Source: an uncultured Alphaproteobacteria bacterium (GTDB taxonomy: Bacteria; Pseudomonadota; Alphaproteobacteria; Micavibrionales; Micavibrionaceae). Taken from it: 64,000 nt of DNA. The notes below the pieces were generated by a model. It worked only from the letters and a program-made list of their open reading frames with translations. It searched no databases and was not told the origin of the DNA. A program made the position numbers and the translations under genes. This document shows positions 29,611 through 39,089 of this stretch, one piece after another; the stretch's first letter is position 1; each line of letters starts with the position of its first letter. Location: assembly GCA_946480475.1 (NCBI GenBank), contig CAMLJM010000008.1, positions 18,696-82,695 of the forward strand, in the 5' to 3' direction.

Positions 29611-31760
29611 ATGACAAGACAAACAAGAAAGCTCCCGTAGATTCTCTTCTTGAATGTCTGGTTTTCCTGACTGCACATTATGGTCATGCTAAATCTGCTG
29701 AAGCCCTGAAAGCTGGCCTTGCTTATGATGAAAAAGGCATGGGCCCGGATACGTTTTGTGATGCAGCATCCCGGCTGGGTTTGAAAGCCAAAATTATCCG
29801 CCGTGCTAACCTTTCTTCCTTCCAGCAGCCGGTATTGCCGGCTGTCATGATTCTAAAGGGTGGCCGCGGCGTTGTTCTGGTTTCTCGCGATATATCAGGC
29901 AAAGCCCGCATTTATGATCCTGAGGCTGGACAAGAGCGTGATATTAAATTCAGCGAAATAGAAAAGAACTTTGCCGGTTACGGCATCCTTGTTCACCCGC
30001 AATCGGCATTTACAGATCCGGCGCTGGCCCATACGGAAGATATGGACCGTACATGGTTTTGGTCCCTGATTCAGGACAATATGGGTATTTATGGTCGCGT
30101 AATTGTGGCTTCTTTATTGATCAACTTGTTCGGCCTGGTTAGCCCCCTTTTCATTATGAATGTTTATGACCGCGTCATTCCGAATAGCGCGATTGAAACA
30201 GGTTGGGTTCTGGGTATTGCCGCACTCACAGCATTTGCTTTTGATTTTATTATGCGTACGTTGCGGGGGTATTTTATTGATCTCGCAGGTCGTCGCATCG
30301 ACGTGATGGCCAGCCGCCGCGTGTATGACCAGGTTCTGAATATGCGTCTGGCCGGAAAACCCGCATCCAGCGGGGCCTTCGCCAATATGCTGCGTGAATT
30401 TGATTCTGTACGTGATTTTATCACGTCTGCGACCCTGACCGGACTGGTGGATCTGCCATTCACATTCCTGTTCCTGTTTGCCATCTTTATGCTTGCGGGA
30501 CCTGTGGCGTTGCTTCTGTTCTTCCTGATGCTGGTGGTGGTCGGTATCGGCATGCTGCTGCAGATTCCGCTGCGTAGTGTTGTCGCTCGTTCCGCGCATG
30601 CGGGCGAGGCCAAGCATGGGCTGCTGGTTGAAACGATTGGCTCCTTAGAAGCTATTAAGTCCATCGGTGCTGACGGTCGCCTGCGCGCGCGTTACGGCGC
30701 ACATGTGGGCGAGGCTGCTGTGCATGCCACAACATCGCGTTTTATCTCCGGCCTGGGCGTCAACATCGCAACCTTCCTGCAACAGGCAGCGACCATTATT
30801 GTTGTGTTGCTCGGTATGTATATGGTGCGCGACGGCGACATGACTATGGGCGCTTTAATAGCTGCAGTTATGCTGGGGGGGCGGGCGATTGCGCCGATCG
30901 GTCAGGTGGCCAATCTTCTCACGCGTTACCATCAGTCTCGCGGTGCGCTGAAAACATTGAATAATATCATGAGTAAACCGGTCGAGCGTCCGGCTCACAA
31001 GCAGTTCCTGCATCGTCCCCATCTGGAAGGCAAGCTGACATTTGACCGTGTCAGCTTCATGTATCCGGGAACAGACCGTAAAGTGCTGGACAATATTTCC
31101 TTTGTGATTAATCCCGGTGAAAAAGTGGGGGTAATCGGACGTGTGGGTTCAGGCAAGAGTACGATTGCTCGTTTAATGCTGGGGCTTTATGAACCAAAAG
31201 ATGGCGCTATTCTGGCAGATGATACCGACTACCGCCAGATTGATCCGGCTGATTTGCGCCGTAACGTGGCTTATATTGCCCAGGATATAGTGCTGTTCCG
31301 TGGCACCATCCGTGAAAATATAACCATCGCTAGGCCACAGGCTACAGAAGCCGAGATTCTGGAGGCGTCAAAGGCATCCGGCGTGCATGAATTTATCTCC
31401 CGTCATCCTATGGGTTATGATGCTCCGGTGGGTGAACGTGGTGAAGGCCTTTCCGGGGGGCAACGCCAGGCGATTGCCCTTGCACGCGCCATGCTGATGA
31501 AACCTCAGATTTTTGTATGCGATGAACCAACCAACGCCATGGACTCATTTGCAGAAGAAGCCTTTGCCCGCCATATCAAAAGCCAGATTGCGGATAAAAC
31601 ATTCGTATTGATTACGCATCGCCAGAATTTACTGACGTTGGTTGATCGCCTGATACTGGTCGATCAGGGCAAGATCGTGATCGATGGCGTACGTGATCGT
31701 GTGTTGCAGGCTCTGGCGCAGGGCCGTATCGAGATGCCTGCGCAAAAGGACGGTGCATAA
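29607..31760 (+). CDS. Type I secretion ABC transporter (permease/ATPase with C39-like domain)
   Basis: 717 residues. An N-terminal peptidase-C39-like domain (1-135, LLECLVFLTAHYGHAKSAEA) lacks a recognisable catalytic Cys/His pair, as in transporters of large RTX adhesins. Six membrane segments span about 150-440. The nucleotide-binding domain (about 475-715) has Walker A GRVGSGKST, Q-loop AQDIVLF, signature LSGGQRQAIALARAML, Walker B FVCDEPTNAMD and H-loop LITHRQN. The layout matches the LapB/LssB/RtxB class. It sits in a four-gene operon with overlaps on both ends, so it is expressed with its partners. Confidence 0.94.
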   Translation: MNDKTNKKAPVDSLLECLVFLTAHYGHAKSAEALKAGLAYDEKGMGPDTFCDAASRLGLKAKIIRRANLSSFQQPVLPAVMILKGGRGVVLVSRDISGKARIYDPEAGQERDIKFSEIEKNFAGYGILVHPQSAFTDPALAHTEDMDRTWFWSLIQDNMGIYGRVIVASLLINLFGLVSPLFIMNVYDRVIPNSAIETGWVLGIAALTAFAFDFIMRTLRGYFIDLAGRRIDVMASRRVYDQVLNMRLAGKPASSGAFANMLREFDSVRDFITSATLTGLVDLPFTFLFLFAIFMLAGPVALLLFFLMLVVVGIGMLLQIPLRSVVARSAHAGEAKHGLLVETIGSLEAIKSIGADGRLRARYGAHVGEAAVHATTSRFISGLGVNIATFLQQAATIIVVLLGMYMVRDGDMTMGALIAAVMLGGRAIAPIGQVANLLTRYHQSRGALKTLNNIMSKPVERPAHKQFLHRPHLEGKLTFDRVSFMYPGTDRKVLDNISFVINPGEKVGVIGRVGSGKSTIARLMLGLYEPKDGAILADDTDYRQIDPADLRRNVAYIAQDIVLFRGTIRENITIARPQATEAEILEASKASGVHEFISRHPMGYDAPVGERGEGLSGGQRQAIALARAMLMKPQIFVCDEPTNAMDSFAEEAFARHIKSQIADKTFVLITHRQNLLTLVDRLILVDQGKIVIDGVRDRVLQALAQGRIEMPAQKDGA

Positions 31761-33079
31761 TGGCACAGGACGTTCGCGAAACAGAATTTATGGATCAACT
31801 GGAGGCTGCTACACGACTGAAACCCAGTAAGGCTTCCAATATAATGCTGTGGTCTATCACAGCCATGATTGCGCTGTTCATTATCTGGGCGAGCTTCGCA
31901 AAGATCGAAGAGTTGACGCGCGGTCAGGGGCAGGTTGTACCAACGCAGGAAATCCAGATCGTGCAAAGTTTGGAAGGCGGGTTGCTGCAGGAATTGCTCG
32001 TCGGGCAGGGTGACCGTGTAACCAAGGGGCAGGTATTAATGCGCCTGAGCGATGTCATGTTCTCATCTGAAGAACGTGGTGCTGAAGCAAAATCAGATAG
32101 CTTGAAGCTGAAAATAGCACGTCTCGAAGCGGAAGCGGCCGGTAAGGAATTTGTTGTTCCTGATGAATTAATGAAGAAGATTCCCGATATTGCGCAAAAT
32201 GAACAGGCACTTTATCGCTCCCGCCAGCAGGAACTGAAAAATGCGATCTCTATTCTTGAAGATAAAATCCTGACTGTAAAATCAGATATCGATGAGGCAC
32301 AGGCACAAATAAACAGACTTTCATCCAGCAGAGGATCGCTCCAACAGGAATTATCCATTACGCGTGAAATGGTCGCGAAGAAGGCAGTTTCAAAACTTGA
32401 GCAAATTCGACTTGAGCGCGAAGTAAATGACATGGGGGGCCAGATAAATGCCCAACAGGAACGTATTAGCGGTCTTAAATCTGATCTGAGCGCCGCTGAA
32501 AAACAAAAAGCCGATCAGATGGATCGTTTTCGCTCTCAGGCGTTGACTGAACTCTCGGATGTTAAAACGCAGGTAGCGCAAATTGGCGAGAGTCTTAAAT
32601 CAATCGGTGATCGTGTCAGCCGTACGGAATTGCGCGCACCTGTTGATGGCATCGTTAATAATATAGCAGTACGCACCGTCGGCGGCGTCATTGAACCAGC
32701 GCAAAAATTGATTGAGATCGTGCCGCTGGACAGTGAGCTTAAGATTATTGCCAAGGTATCGCCGAATAATATTGCTTTCCTCCGTGTCGGCCAGCCTGTG
32801 AAAGTGAAAATCAGTGCCTATGACTCACAACGCTACGGCAGCTTGAATGGCAAGCTAGTTCGTATTGGCGCCAGCAGTGTTTCCGACAAGGAAGGGAATG
32901 TTTTCTTTGAGATCGAAGTGCATACTGATAGAAACTATCTCGGCACAGCGCAAAACCCGCTGCCAGTGACGCCCGGTATGATTGCCGATACGGAAGTCAT
33001 TACAGGTAAGCGTACAATCATGGAATACATTCTCAAGCCGTTCCTGCAGGCGCGTGACCGTGCCCTCAGGGAACCGTAA
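31760..33079 (+). CDS. Type I secretion membrane fusion protein (HlyD family)
   Basis: 439 residues. A cytoplasmic N-terminus of about 25 residues, one membrane segment (IMLWSITAMIALFIIWASFA), a lipoyl-like half motif (QSLEGGLLQELLVGQGDRV), a long coiled-coil hairpin (about 100-285) and a beta-barrel end with APVDGIVNNIAVRTVGGVI and PGMIADTEVITGKRTI. It bridges the ABC transporter and TolC. The start overlaps the transporter stop (TAATG). Confidence 0.94.
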   Translation: MAQDVRETEFMDQLEAATRLKPSKASNIMLWSITAMIALFIIWASFAKIEELTRGQGQVVPTQEIQIVQSLEGGLLQELLVGQGDRVTKGQVLMRLSDVMFSSEERGAEAKSDSLKLKIARLEAEAAGKEFVVPDELMKKIPDIAQNEQALYRSRQQELKNAISILEDKILTVKSDIDEAQAQINRLSSSRGSLQQELSITREMVAKKAVSKLEQIRLEREVNDMGGQINAQQERISGLKSDLSAAEKQKADQMDRFRSQALTELSDVKTQVAQIGESLKSIGDRVSRTELRAPVDGIVNNIAVRTVGGVIEPAQKLIEIVPLDSELKIIAKVSPNNIAFLRVGQPVKVKISAYDSQRYGSLNGKLVRIGASSVSDKEGNVFFEIEVHTDRNYLGTAQNPLPVTPGMIADTEVITGKRTIMEYILKPFLQARDRALREP

Positions 33080-33089
33080 GGGGGCTTCA

Positions 33090-35372
33090 TTGTCCCGTCT
33101 GATACAAAGCCGTCTTTTCCATTTTTTGATACTGCTGGTTTTACTGGCGGCGGCCACGTATTACAGCCATTCCAATCACGATCTGCGCAAGCGCCTGCAA
33201 TACGTCGTGTTTGACGCCTTTAATCAGTTACATCCACGACCTGCGACAGATGATGTAGTCATTATCGATATTGATGAGGAGTCATTAGAGAGATTGGGGC
33301 AATGGCCATGGCCGCGCACAATAATGGCTGATTTGACGACACGCCTGAAAGGCATGGGGGCAAGCGCAATTGCCTTTGACATGGTTTTTGCGGAGCCGGA
33401 TCGTACCTCCCCGGGTATGATCGCGGAACGCTTGCCAGAAACAGATGCCATGCAGCCTGTAAAGGACGCCATGACGACTTTGCCGGATAATGATGCCGTA
33501 TTTGCCGAGGCCATAAGTAAGGCGGGCAATGTTGTTATGGGTTTCGTGGCGGCTGATGCAAAAACCCATCTACGTGATCCTGTGCTGAGCCGTGAAACCC
33601 GCTTCCTGCCGCCTGCCAAAGCCCAGCAAATGCGCGGCGAATTTCTTCAGCAGACAGTGGGGCGCGATAATGTCGCCACAGATCTGCAGATATTGAGTGA
33701 TGCTGCCGTTGGTAACGGCCATTTTATTGCGGAACCGGATGTGGATGGTATCATCCGCAAAGTGACATTGTTTATGCGTTATCCGCGTACCATATCGGAT
33801 GATAAACCCGCACAGCTTTATCCCACATTAGGCATTGAAGCGCTACGCGCTGCGATAAATCCTAAAATTGAGAACCAGATCCTGCTAAAGAAGGCAGAAG
33901 AGCAAAAATCTCTGGATACTCTATATAAGCTGCGTATAGGGCAGAAATACGATGTACCGATTGAGCCGGATTCGCGTTTCTGGGTCTATTATCGCGATAT
34001 ACGTGCAGATGAATATGTGCCGGCTTATAAAGTGCTGGATCCGGCAGACGAAGCCGCCGTCATGCCCCAAATTGACGGTAAGATCGCTTTTGTGGGCACA
34101 AGTGCCATCGGCCTTAAAGATATTCGTTCAACACCGCTCGATCTGTTCATTCCAGGGGTTGAGGTGCATGTGAATGTTGTCGAACAGATATTGCAGGGTA
34201 AATTTCTGACGCGTCCCAGTTTGATTGCGGGCGCGGAAAGCTTGACCATCTTTGTGAGCGGCCTTCTGATTATCATATTTGCTCCTTTTGTGAACGCGCT
34301 ATTACTGGGCCTATTCTCAACGATTGTGATTGGCTGCGGTTTTGCATTGTCATGGCACGCTTATACAACATGGGGTGTATTGCTGGATCCTGTTTATCCC
34401 GGACTTGCCATTAGCATGATATTCTTGGTTTCGACCTTGCTTACATATGTAAGAACGGAATCTGACCGCCGCCGGGTCAAGAATGCGTTTGGTCACTATA
34501 TCTCACCTGAATTCATGGAAGAATTATCTAAAAACCCTGAGAAGCTGGTGCTGGGTGGTGAAACGCGCGATCTTACCATTATGTTTACCGATATTCGTAA
34601 TTTCACCAGCATATCTGAACGGATGAGCCCGGCAGCCCTTACCCAGCTGATGAATGACTTCCTGACGCCTATGTCGGATCTGGTCATGCATAACCGTGGT
34701 ACGATTGATAAGTTCATGGGGGATGCCATGATGGCGTTCTGGAACGCGCCGCTTGATGATCCTGACCATGCACGCCATGCCTGCCTGACAGCATTGAAAA
34801 TGAATGAGGCTCTACGGCCCATCAACGACAAACTTAAAAAAGAGGCACAGGCAAAAGGGGAAGAGCCTATCCTGTTACAGGCCGGTATCGGCCTGAACAC
34901 GGGTCCTGCTTCTGTGGGTAATATGGGTTCCAGACAGCGTTTTGCTTACTCAGCTTTGGGCGATAATGTCAATCTGGCCTCCAGACTTGAGGGGCAAACA
35001 AAGACATATGGTGTCGAGATTTTGATCGGTGAGGGGACGCAAACGCGCGTGCCTGATCTGGCAACACTGGAACTTGATTTATTACGGGTCAAGGGTAAGA
35101 ACGAACCTGTGCGTATTTTTACAATTCTGGGTGATGAGCACATGGCGCAGAGCGAAAGCTTCATGCTTTGGAAATCAGCTCAATCGCGCATGCTTTCGGC
35201 CTATCGCGCTATGAATTTTGATGAAGCGGGTAGTGTTCTCATGGAGTGCCGCGATCTTTCTGCCGGACGCCTGAACGGATATTATGATATGTATCAGCAA
35301 CGAATTGATTCTCTGAAAACAAACCGTCCCAACGATGGCTGGGACGGCGTGTTTGTCGCGACGACAAAATAG
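33090..35372 (+). CDS. CHASE2-domain class III adenylate/guanylate cyclase
   Basis: 760 residues from TTG 33090, chosen because AGGGGG lies 5-6 bases upstream; an ATG 108 bases earlier would overlap hlyD and lacks a ribosome site. Architecture: one N-terminal membrane segment (about 9-25), an extracytoplasmic CHASE2 sensor (about 26-365, with DDVVIIDIDEESLERLGQWP and FVGTSAIGLKDIRSTPLD), three membrane segments (about 385-460), and a cytosolic cyclase domain (about 485-680). Catalytic metal aspartates are seen in IMFTDIRNFTSISE and IDKFMGDAMMAFW, and AYSALGDNVNLASRLEG holds the Asn/Arg motif. It makes cAMP (or cGMP) in response to an outside signal. It is the last gene of the secretion operon, 10 bases after hlyD. 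Confidence 0.9.
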   Translation: MSRLIQSRLFHFLILLVLLAAATYYSHSNHDLRKRLQYVVFDAFNQLHPRPATDDVVIIDIDEESLERLGQWPWPRTIMADLTTRLKGMGASAIAFDMVFAEPDRTSPGMIAERLPETDAMQPVKDAMTTLPDNDAVFAEAISKAGNVVMGFVAADAKTHLRDPVLSRETRFLPPAKAQQMRGEFLQQTVGRDNVATDLQILSDAAVGNGHFIAEPDVDGIIRKVTLFMRYPRTISDDKPAQLYPTLGIEALRAAINPKIENQILLKKAEEQKSLDTLYKLRIGQKYDVPIEPDSRFWVYYRDIRADEYVPAYKVLDPADEAAVMPQIDGKIAFVGTSAIGLKDIRSTPLDLFIPGVEVHVNVVEQILQGKFLTRPSLIAGAESLTIFVSGLLIIIFAPFVNALLLGLFSTIVIGCGFALSWHAYTTWGVLLDPVYPGLAISMIFLVSTLLTYVRTESDRRRVKNAFGHYISPEFMEELSKNPEKLVLGGETRDLTIMFTDIRNFTSISERMSPAALTQLMNDFLTPMSDLVMHNRGTIDKFMGDAMMAFWNAPLDDPDHARHACLTALKMNEALRPINDKLKKEAQAKGEEPILLQAGIGLNTGPASVGNMGSRQRFAYSALGDNVNLASRLEGQTKTYGVEILIGEGTQTRVPDLATLELDLLRVKGKNEPVRIFTILGDEHMAQSESFMLWKSAQSRMLSAYRAMNFDEAGSVLMECRDLSAGRLNGYYDMYQQRIDSLKTNRPNDGWDGVFVATTK

Positions 35373-35375
35373 AGA

Positions 35376-38300
35376 TCATTGCACTGTTATAGTGATGCCT
35401 TGTTCAACCAGCAACTGGTATCCTGCCCCAAATGTATAGACATCATAAGTGTTGCCACCATCAGCGTGCGTGCCATTAATCGTGAAACCAATCGATGTCA
35501 TCGTGGCTCCCGCATTCGGGTTCTCAATGACCAACTCTTTGGCGCCACCACCCTCATTGGCAACCATTAGTGTATAACGGCTTCCTACGCCTGCGTTGAA
35601 ATACTCCTGCGATGTTTGGAGTAGGCCGAAGACGTCGTTCAAGCCAATGGTGAGCGACTGGTTCACGCCAGTATTAAAGGCGATTTTCTCGATACCTGAC
35701 ATTTCACTGATATTGCGGAAATCAATATTGCCTGTCGTGAAAAGGCGAAGTTCATCGCGACCAGCGCCGCCATCAATGACACGGGCCATATTTCCCGTAC
35801 CGTGCAGGTTGATGATATCATTGCCCGCACCCGCTTGGAAGCTTACGGCATTATAGATACTTCCACCATTGAGGTTTGCCATGATGTTGGCATCTGCGCT
35901 ACCGACAAGGCCGTCGCCATTGCTGGATGTAATCATGTTAGCGCCGGCGTTTGCCATTGAGTATGCATTAGCAGAGTAATCCGTATGGACTTCTGGATCG
36001 GGACCAGCCAGGTCAAACGGATCGGCGCGGCCATAAACGACATAATATCCACCGTCACCGTTATTCAGATCATCAGATGTAAGGAGAAGGTCTTCGAAAC
36101 CATCCCCATTCTGGTCGCCAATTGACATGCCGCTAATGCCAAATCCAGCGGGGCTGCCATGCGCAGTAAGATCCAAAGTCATATGATAATAATTGCCTTG
36201 GTTGGCCGCCAGCCATGATGCATCGACGGTCAAGGTGCCGCCCATGCCAGCACTGCCATAAAGCACATAAGCATCGACAGTTGTGCCTGTTTGAATGGCG
36301 ATGAAGATGTCATCGTAGCCATCACCGTTGAAATCCCCGGCTGCGCCACCACCCACCAACCTAGAATTGATGTCGGATACAATATTCAGGCCGATGGCGC
36401 CATTACTGCCGCCTAATGTAATCAGGGCGCGACCTTCAAGATCGCCGGTGCCATCAGGGTTATAACCTGTTTCACCAATCATGAGATCAGAGAATCCATC
36501 GCCGTTAATATCGCCAAGATCGAAGACGGGAATATTGTAATTATCGATAGCGCCTACAGTAATATTTACAGAGGTTCCGGCTACACCACTTGTGTTGCCC
36601 ATATAGATTCTGACGTAACCTGAGGTGGTGCCTGTCATGCCGGCAATTGCTACATCGCCAAAGCCATCATTGTTGTAATCGCGCAATGAGGTCATGGCTG
36701 TGCCCAGGGAATCCAGCGCACCACCGGCAGTACCCGTAGCGAAACCGGTAAGGGGAATACCTGTAAAGCTCATGCTGTTGTTGCCCAGGAAGCGCGTGAC
36801 TTCACCTTCGCCGCCGCCAGCGCCTTTGGCGCCATTAAAGACATCGGCATAACCGTCGCCATTAAAGTCGACTAAGGCAACAGATGAACCATATAAATCG
36901 CCCGTAATACCGTTGTTTGTACTGTACAGACTTGTATTGGCTCCGCTATGGACGCGTATTTGGCCTTGGTTGGTATTGAAGTAAGGCGTGCCAACTACAA
37001 AATCGAGATAACCATCGCCGTTTACGTCACCGCCGCCGGCTATACGCATTTCAGCAGCACTGGTTGAAATGTTAGTGGCAGAGGGCATTTGAATGATGCC
37101 AGCCAATGAGGTAACACCAAAATTCTGGGAACCATTACGGTCAAAATCGCCCAGATAAACACCGGCTACACCTAAGCCCTGGCCAGCACTACCTGCCACA
37201 CTGTAACCGTCAGCCATCAGGTTATCCAGAGAGATGGTAGGGTTAGGGGTAATGACAGGCGTACCGCCGGTGTTGTCACCATAGTGAGAAGTTGTATTTG
37301 TTGTCGTGGAGCGCCCATCCGGTAATGTAGCGACAACATCGACAGCGCCCAGTGATGTAACTGCGCCGCTTAGTCCATCGATAGCGTCTTCACCGGCATC
37401 TGTCAGGATAACATTGTATACACCGGGGGCAACCTGCACCAGTTCAAAAACAGGCAGTCCTCCTTCGAGCGGTACATTGGCAAAGCTGATTTCTACTTCA
37501 GGGAAGTTGATCGTTGTAAATACGCGCCCCACGACGTCACCAGCTAGGGCATCATCGTCAACAAAAATTTCAACGACAACTTCCAGCGGCAGTAGTACAG
37601 GTGTTGCCACAGTTTCAGAAGTGATGGTTGCCATAGCATCTGTCGTAAGGACAGGAGGAATAGCAAGTGTAGTTGTGTTCAGGGGCAGGCTGGATGCGCC
37701 CAGCAAAGAGGCCGTAACCGTTGTTTTGCTATCGAACGGATTAACAGGTTCAGGCATGACACTAAGATCAAACCCCGTATTCAGCGGATCACTGAAAATA
37801 TCGTACGAAGCCAATACAGGCTGCTCGGTTTCGACCTGGCTTTGTTCATCCACAGGTGCATCTTCCGGTGCAGCATCAACAGGAGCATTCTGTTCTTCAG
37901 GAGAACCATCCGGAGACTTTTCTTCGGCGGGTGCCGTATTCAGCGTATTCATGAAAGCAGGCGCTACGGTGCCAATAACGCCATAACTGCCTTTCATGGC
38001 ATCGGCATCCAGTGTGCCTACCATTTGTATTGGCGCATCAAAACCTGTCAGCTTCACAGTTTCATATTGATCGGCCAGTGTCACTTCGGTATTGCCGTTC
38101 TTGATGACAATAGCGCCCTCGACAACTGTAATCTGGCTTTCGCCATTGGGATCAATACGTCCGGCAATCGTGGTGCCGCGAATACCGATAGAGCCTACAG
38201 GTGTGTCAATCTGAACATCGTCAGGATCATCACGGCCAATCAGGCCTGATGTAAAGACGAACATACCGCGCAGGATGGAGACGTTTGTTTCGCCTGACTG

Positions 38301-38852
38301 TGTAGATGGATCAAATACGTATTCATCAATGGCCATACGGGCATTGCTGGAAATGGCAAACGTGGATTCATCGAGGAAGACAATATTGACGGCGCCTTCA
38401 CCAGTGGTTTCGATGACATCGCCCTGATGCACATTCATACCCAGCGTGACTTTCTCAGATGTACCGTCAACACGCGTAATGGTCGCATCACCTGAAACCT
38501 CTTTGACGATACCAACGGCGGAAGCATCCGTTTCAGTATCGTTGGCGGCGTATTCTGTGGCGCCCTCTGATTTCACAAAAGATTGCACAAGCTCTGGTGT
38601 AAGCTGGCTGCCATGGGGCGTGGTCAGCAGCGGCGCAGGCATCGCGCTGAAGTAACCTTCAATAACGATCTCACGACCATCTGAGGATTGAAGGATAAGA
38701 TCCTGTCCATCGCGCAAGATATCGCCTTTATCCATGAAATCACCTTCTGGTAAGGCAATCTTGGATTGGCCATCCGCCTGCATGACTGTGAGATGTCCCT
38801 CGGCTGAACTGCCGGTTTGGCCACCTTGATCGTCGTGAATAATGCGCGCCAT
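35376..38852 (-). CDS. Giant FecR/FG-GAP/RTX-like protein, probable type I secretion substrate
   Basis: 1158 residues from ATG 38852 (GGGGA eight bases upstream; TTG 38867 would add five). Order: a BapA-prefix-like N-terminus (about 1-95), a FecR-like domain (about 115-270, with SIGIRGTTIAGRIDPNGES), an acidic Pro/Glu linker, a beta-rich region, seven FG-GAP calcium repeats (about 565-935; six carry D-x-N-x-D-G-x-x-D), and RTX-like motifs (QAGAGNDIINL near 1006, DGGAGRDELRL near 1029) before a C-terminal beta/hydrophobic tail typical of type I signals. No Sec signal. It converges on the secretion operon, 3 bases from the cyclase stop. I infer an adhesin or matrix protein secreted by that machine. 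Confidence 0.82.
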   Translation of the reverse strand: MARIIHDDQGGQTGSSAEGHLTVMQADGQSKIALPEGDFMDKGDILRDGQDLILQSSDGREIVIEGYFSAMPAPLLTTPHGSQLTPELVQSFVKSEGATEYAANDTETDASAVGIVKEVSGDATITRVDGTSEKVTLGMNVHQGDVIETTGEGAVNIVFLDESTFAISSNARMAIDEYVFDPSTQSGETNVSILRGMFVFTSGLIGRDDPDDVQIDTPVGSIGIRGTTIAGRIDPNGESQITVVEGAIVIKNGNTEVTLADQYETVKLTGFDAPIQMVGTLDADAMKGSYGVIGTVAPAFMNTLNTAPAEEKSPDGSPEEQNAPVDAAPEDAPVDEQSQVETEQPVLASYDIFSDPLNTGFDLSVMPEPVNPFDSKTTVTASLLGASSLPLNTTTLAIPPVLTTDAMATITSETVATPVLLPLEVVVEIFVDDDALAGDVVGRVFTTINFPEVEISFANVPLEGGLPVFELVQVAPGVYNVILTDAGEDAIDGLSGAVTSLGAVDVVATLPDGRSTTTNTTSHYGDNTGGTPVITPNPTISLDNLMADGYSVAGSAGQGLGVAGVYLGDFDRNGSQNFGVTSLAGIIQMPSATNISTSAAEMRIAGGGDVNGDGYLDFVVGTPYFNTNQGQIRVHSGANTSLYSTNNGITGDLYGSSVALVDFNGDGYADVFNGAKGAGGGEGEVTRFLGNNSMSFTGIPLTGFATGTAGGALDSLGTAMTSLRDYNNDGFGDVAIAGMTGTTSGYVRIYMGNTSGVAGTSVNITVGAIDNYNIPVFDLGDINGDGFSDLMIGETGYNPDGTGDLEGRALITLGGSNGAIGLNIVSDINSRLVGGGAAGDFNGDGYDDIFIAIQTGTTVDAYVLYGSAGMGGTLTVDASWLAANQGNYYHMTLDLTAHGSPAGFGISGMSIGDQNGDGFEDLLLTSDDLNNGDGGYYVVYGRADPFDLAGPDPEVHTDYSANAYSMANAGANMITSSNGDGLVGSADANIMANLNGGSIYNAVSFQAGAGNDIINLHGTGNMARVIDGGAGRDELRLFTTGNIDFRNISEMSGIEKIAFNTGVNQSLTIGLNDVFGLLQTSQEYFNAGVGSRYTLMVANEGGGAKELVIENPNAGATMTSIGFTINGTHADGGNTYDVYTFGAGYQLLVEQGITITVQ

Positions 38853-39089
38853 ATTAAGTTTCCCCAAATCCCGGCCCTTACTGAGCCTGCTTGAATGAAC
38901 GGATCAAATTATAAACTAAAAACAACCCCTAAGCATTCCCCCGGCCCGGTCATTAAATCGAAAAAGACCCCCAATAAGCCGAACAGGCTACAAGCAGCCT
39001 ATTCTCTATTTTAGGGTCCAATTGCTTAACATCCGGTAATCTTTAGTTTGAATTTTATGAAAAAGATGGGTGGGCTTAAAACCCTGAAA

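Noticed and set aside
32982..33089. Earlier ATG start for the cyclase
   Set aside because: It would overlap hlyD by 98 bases without a ribosome site; TTG 33090 has AGGGGG at proper spacing.
38985..39000. AGGCT-6-AGCCT hairpin between the EAL gene and the giant protein gene as terminator
   Set aside because: Five-base stem only and the T-run is about 20 bases away.
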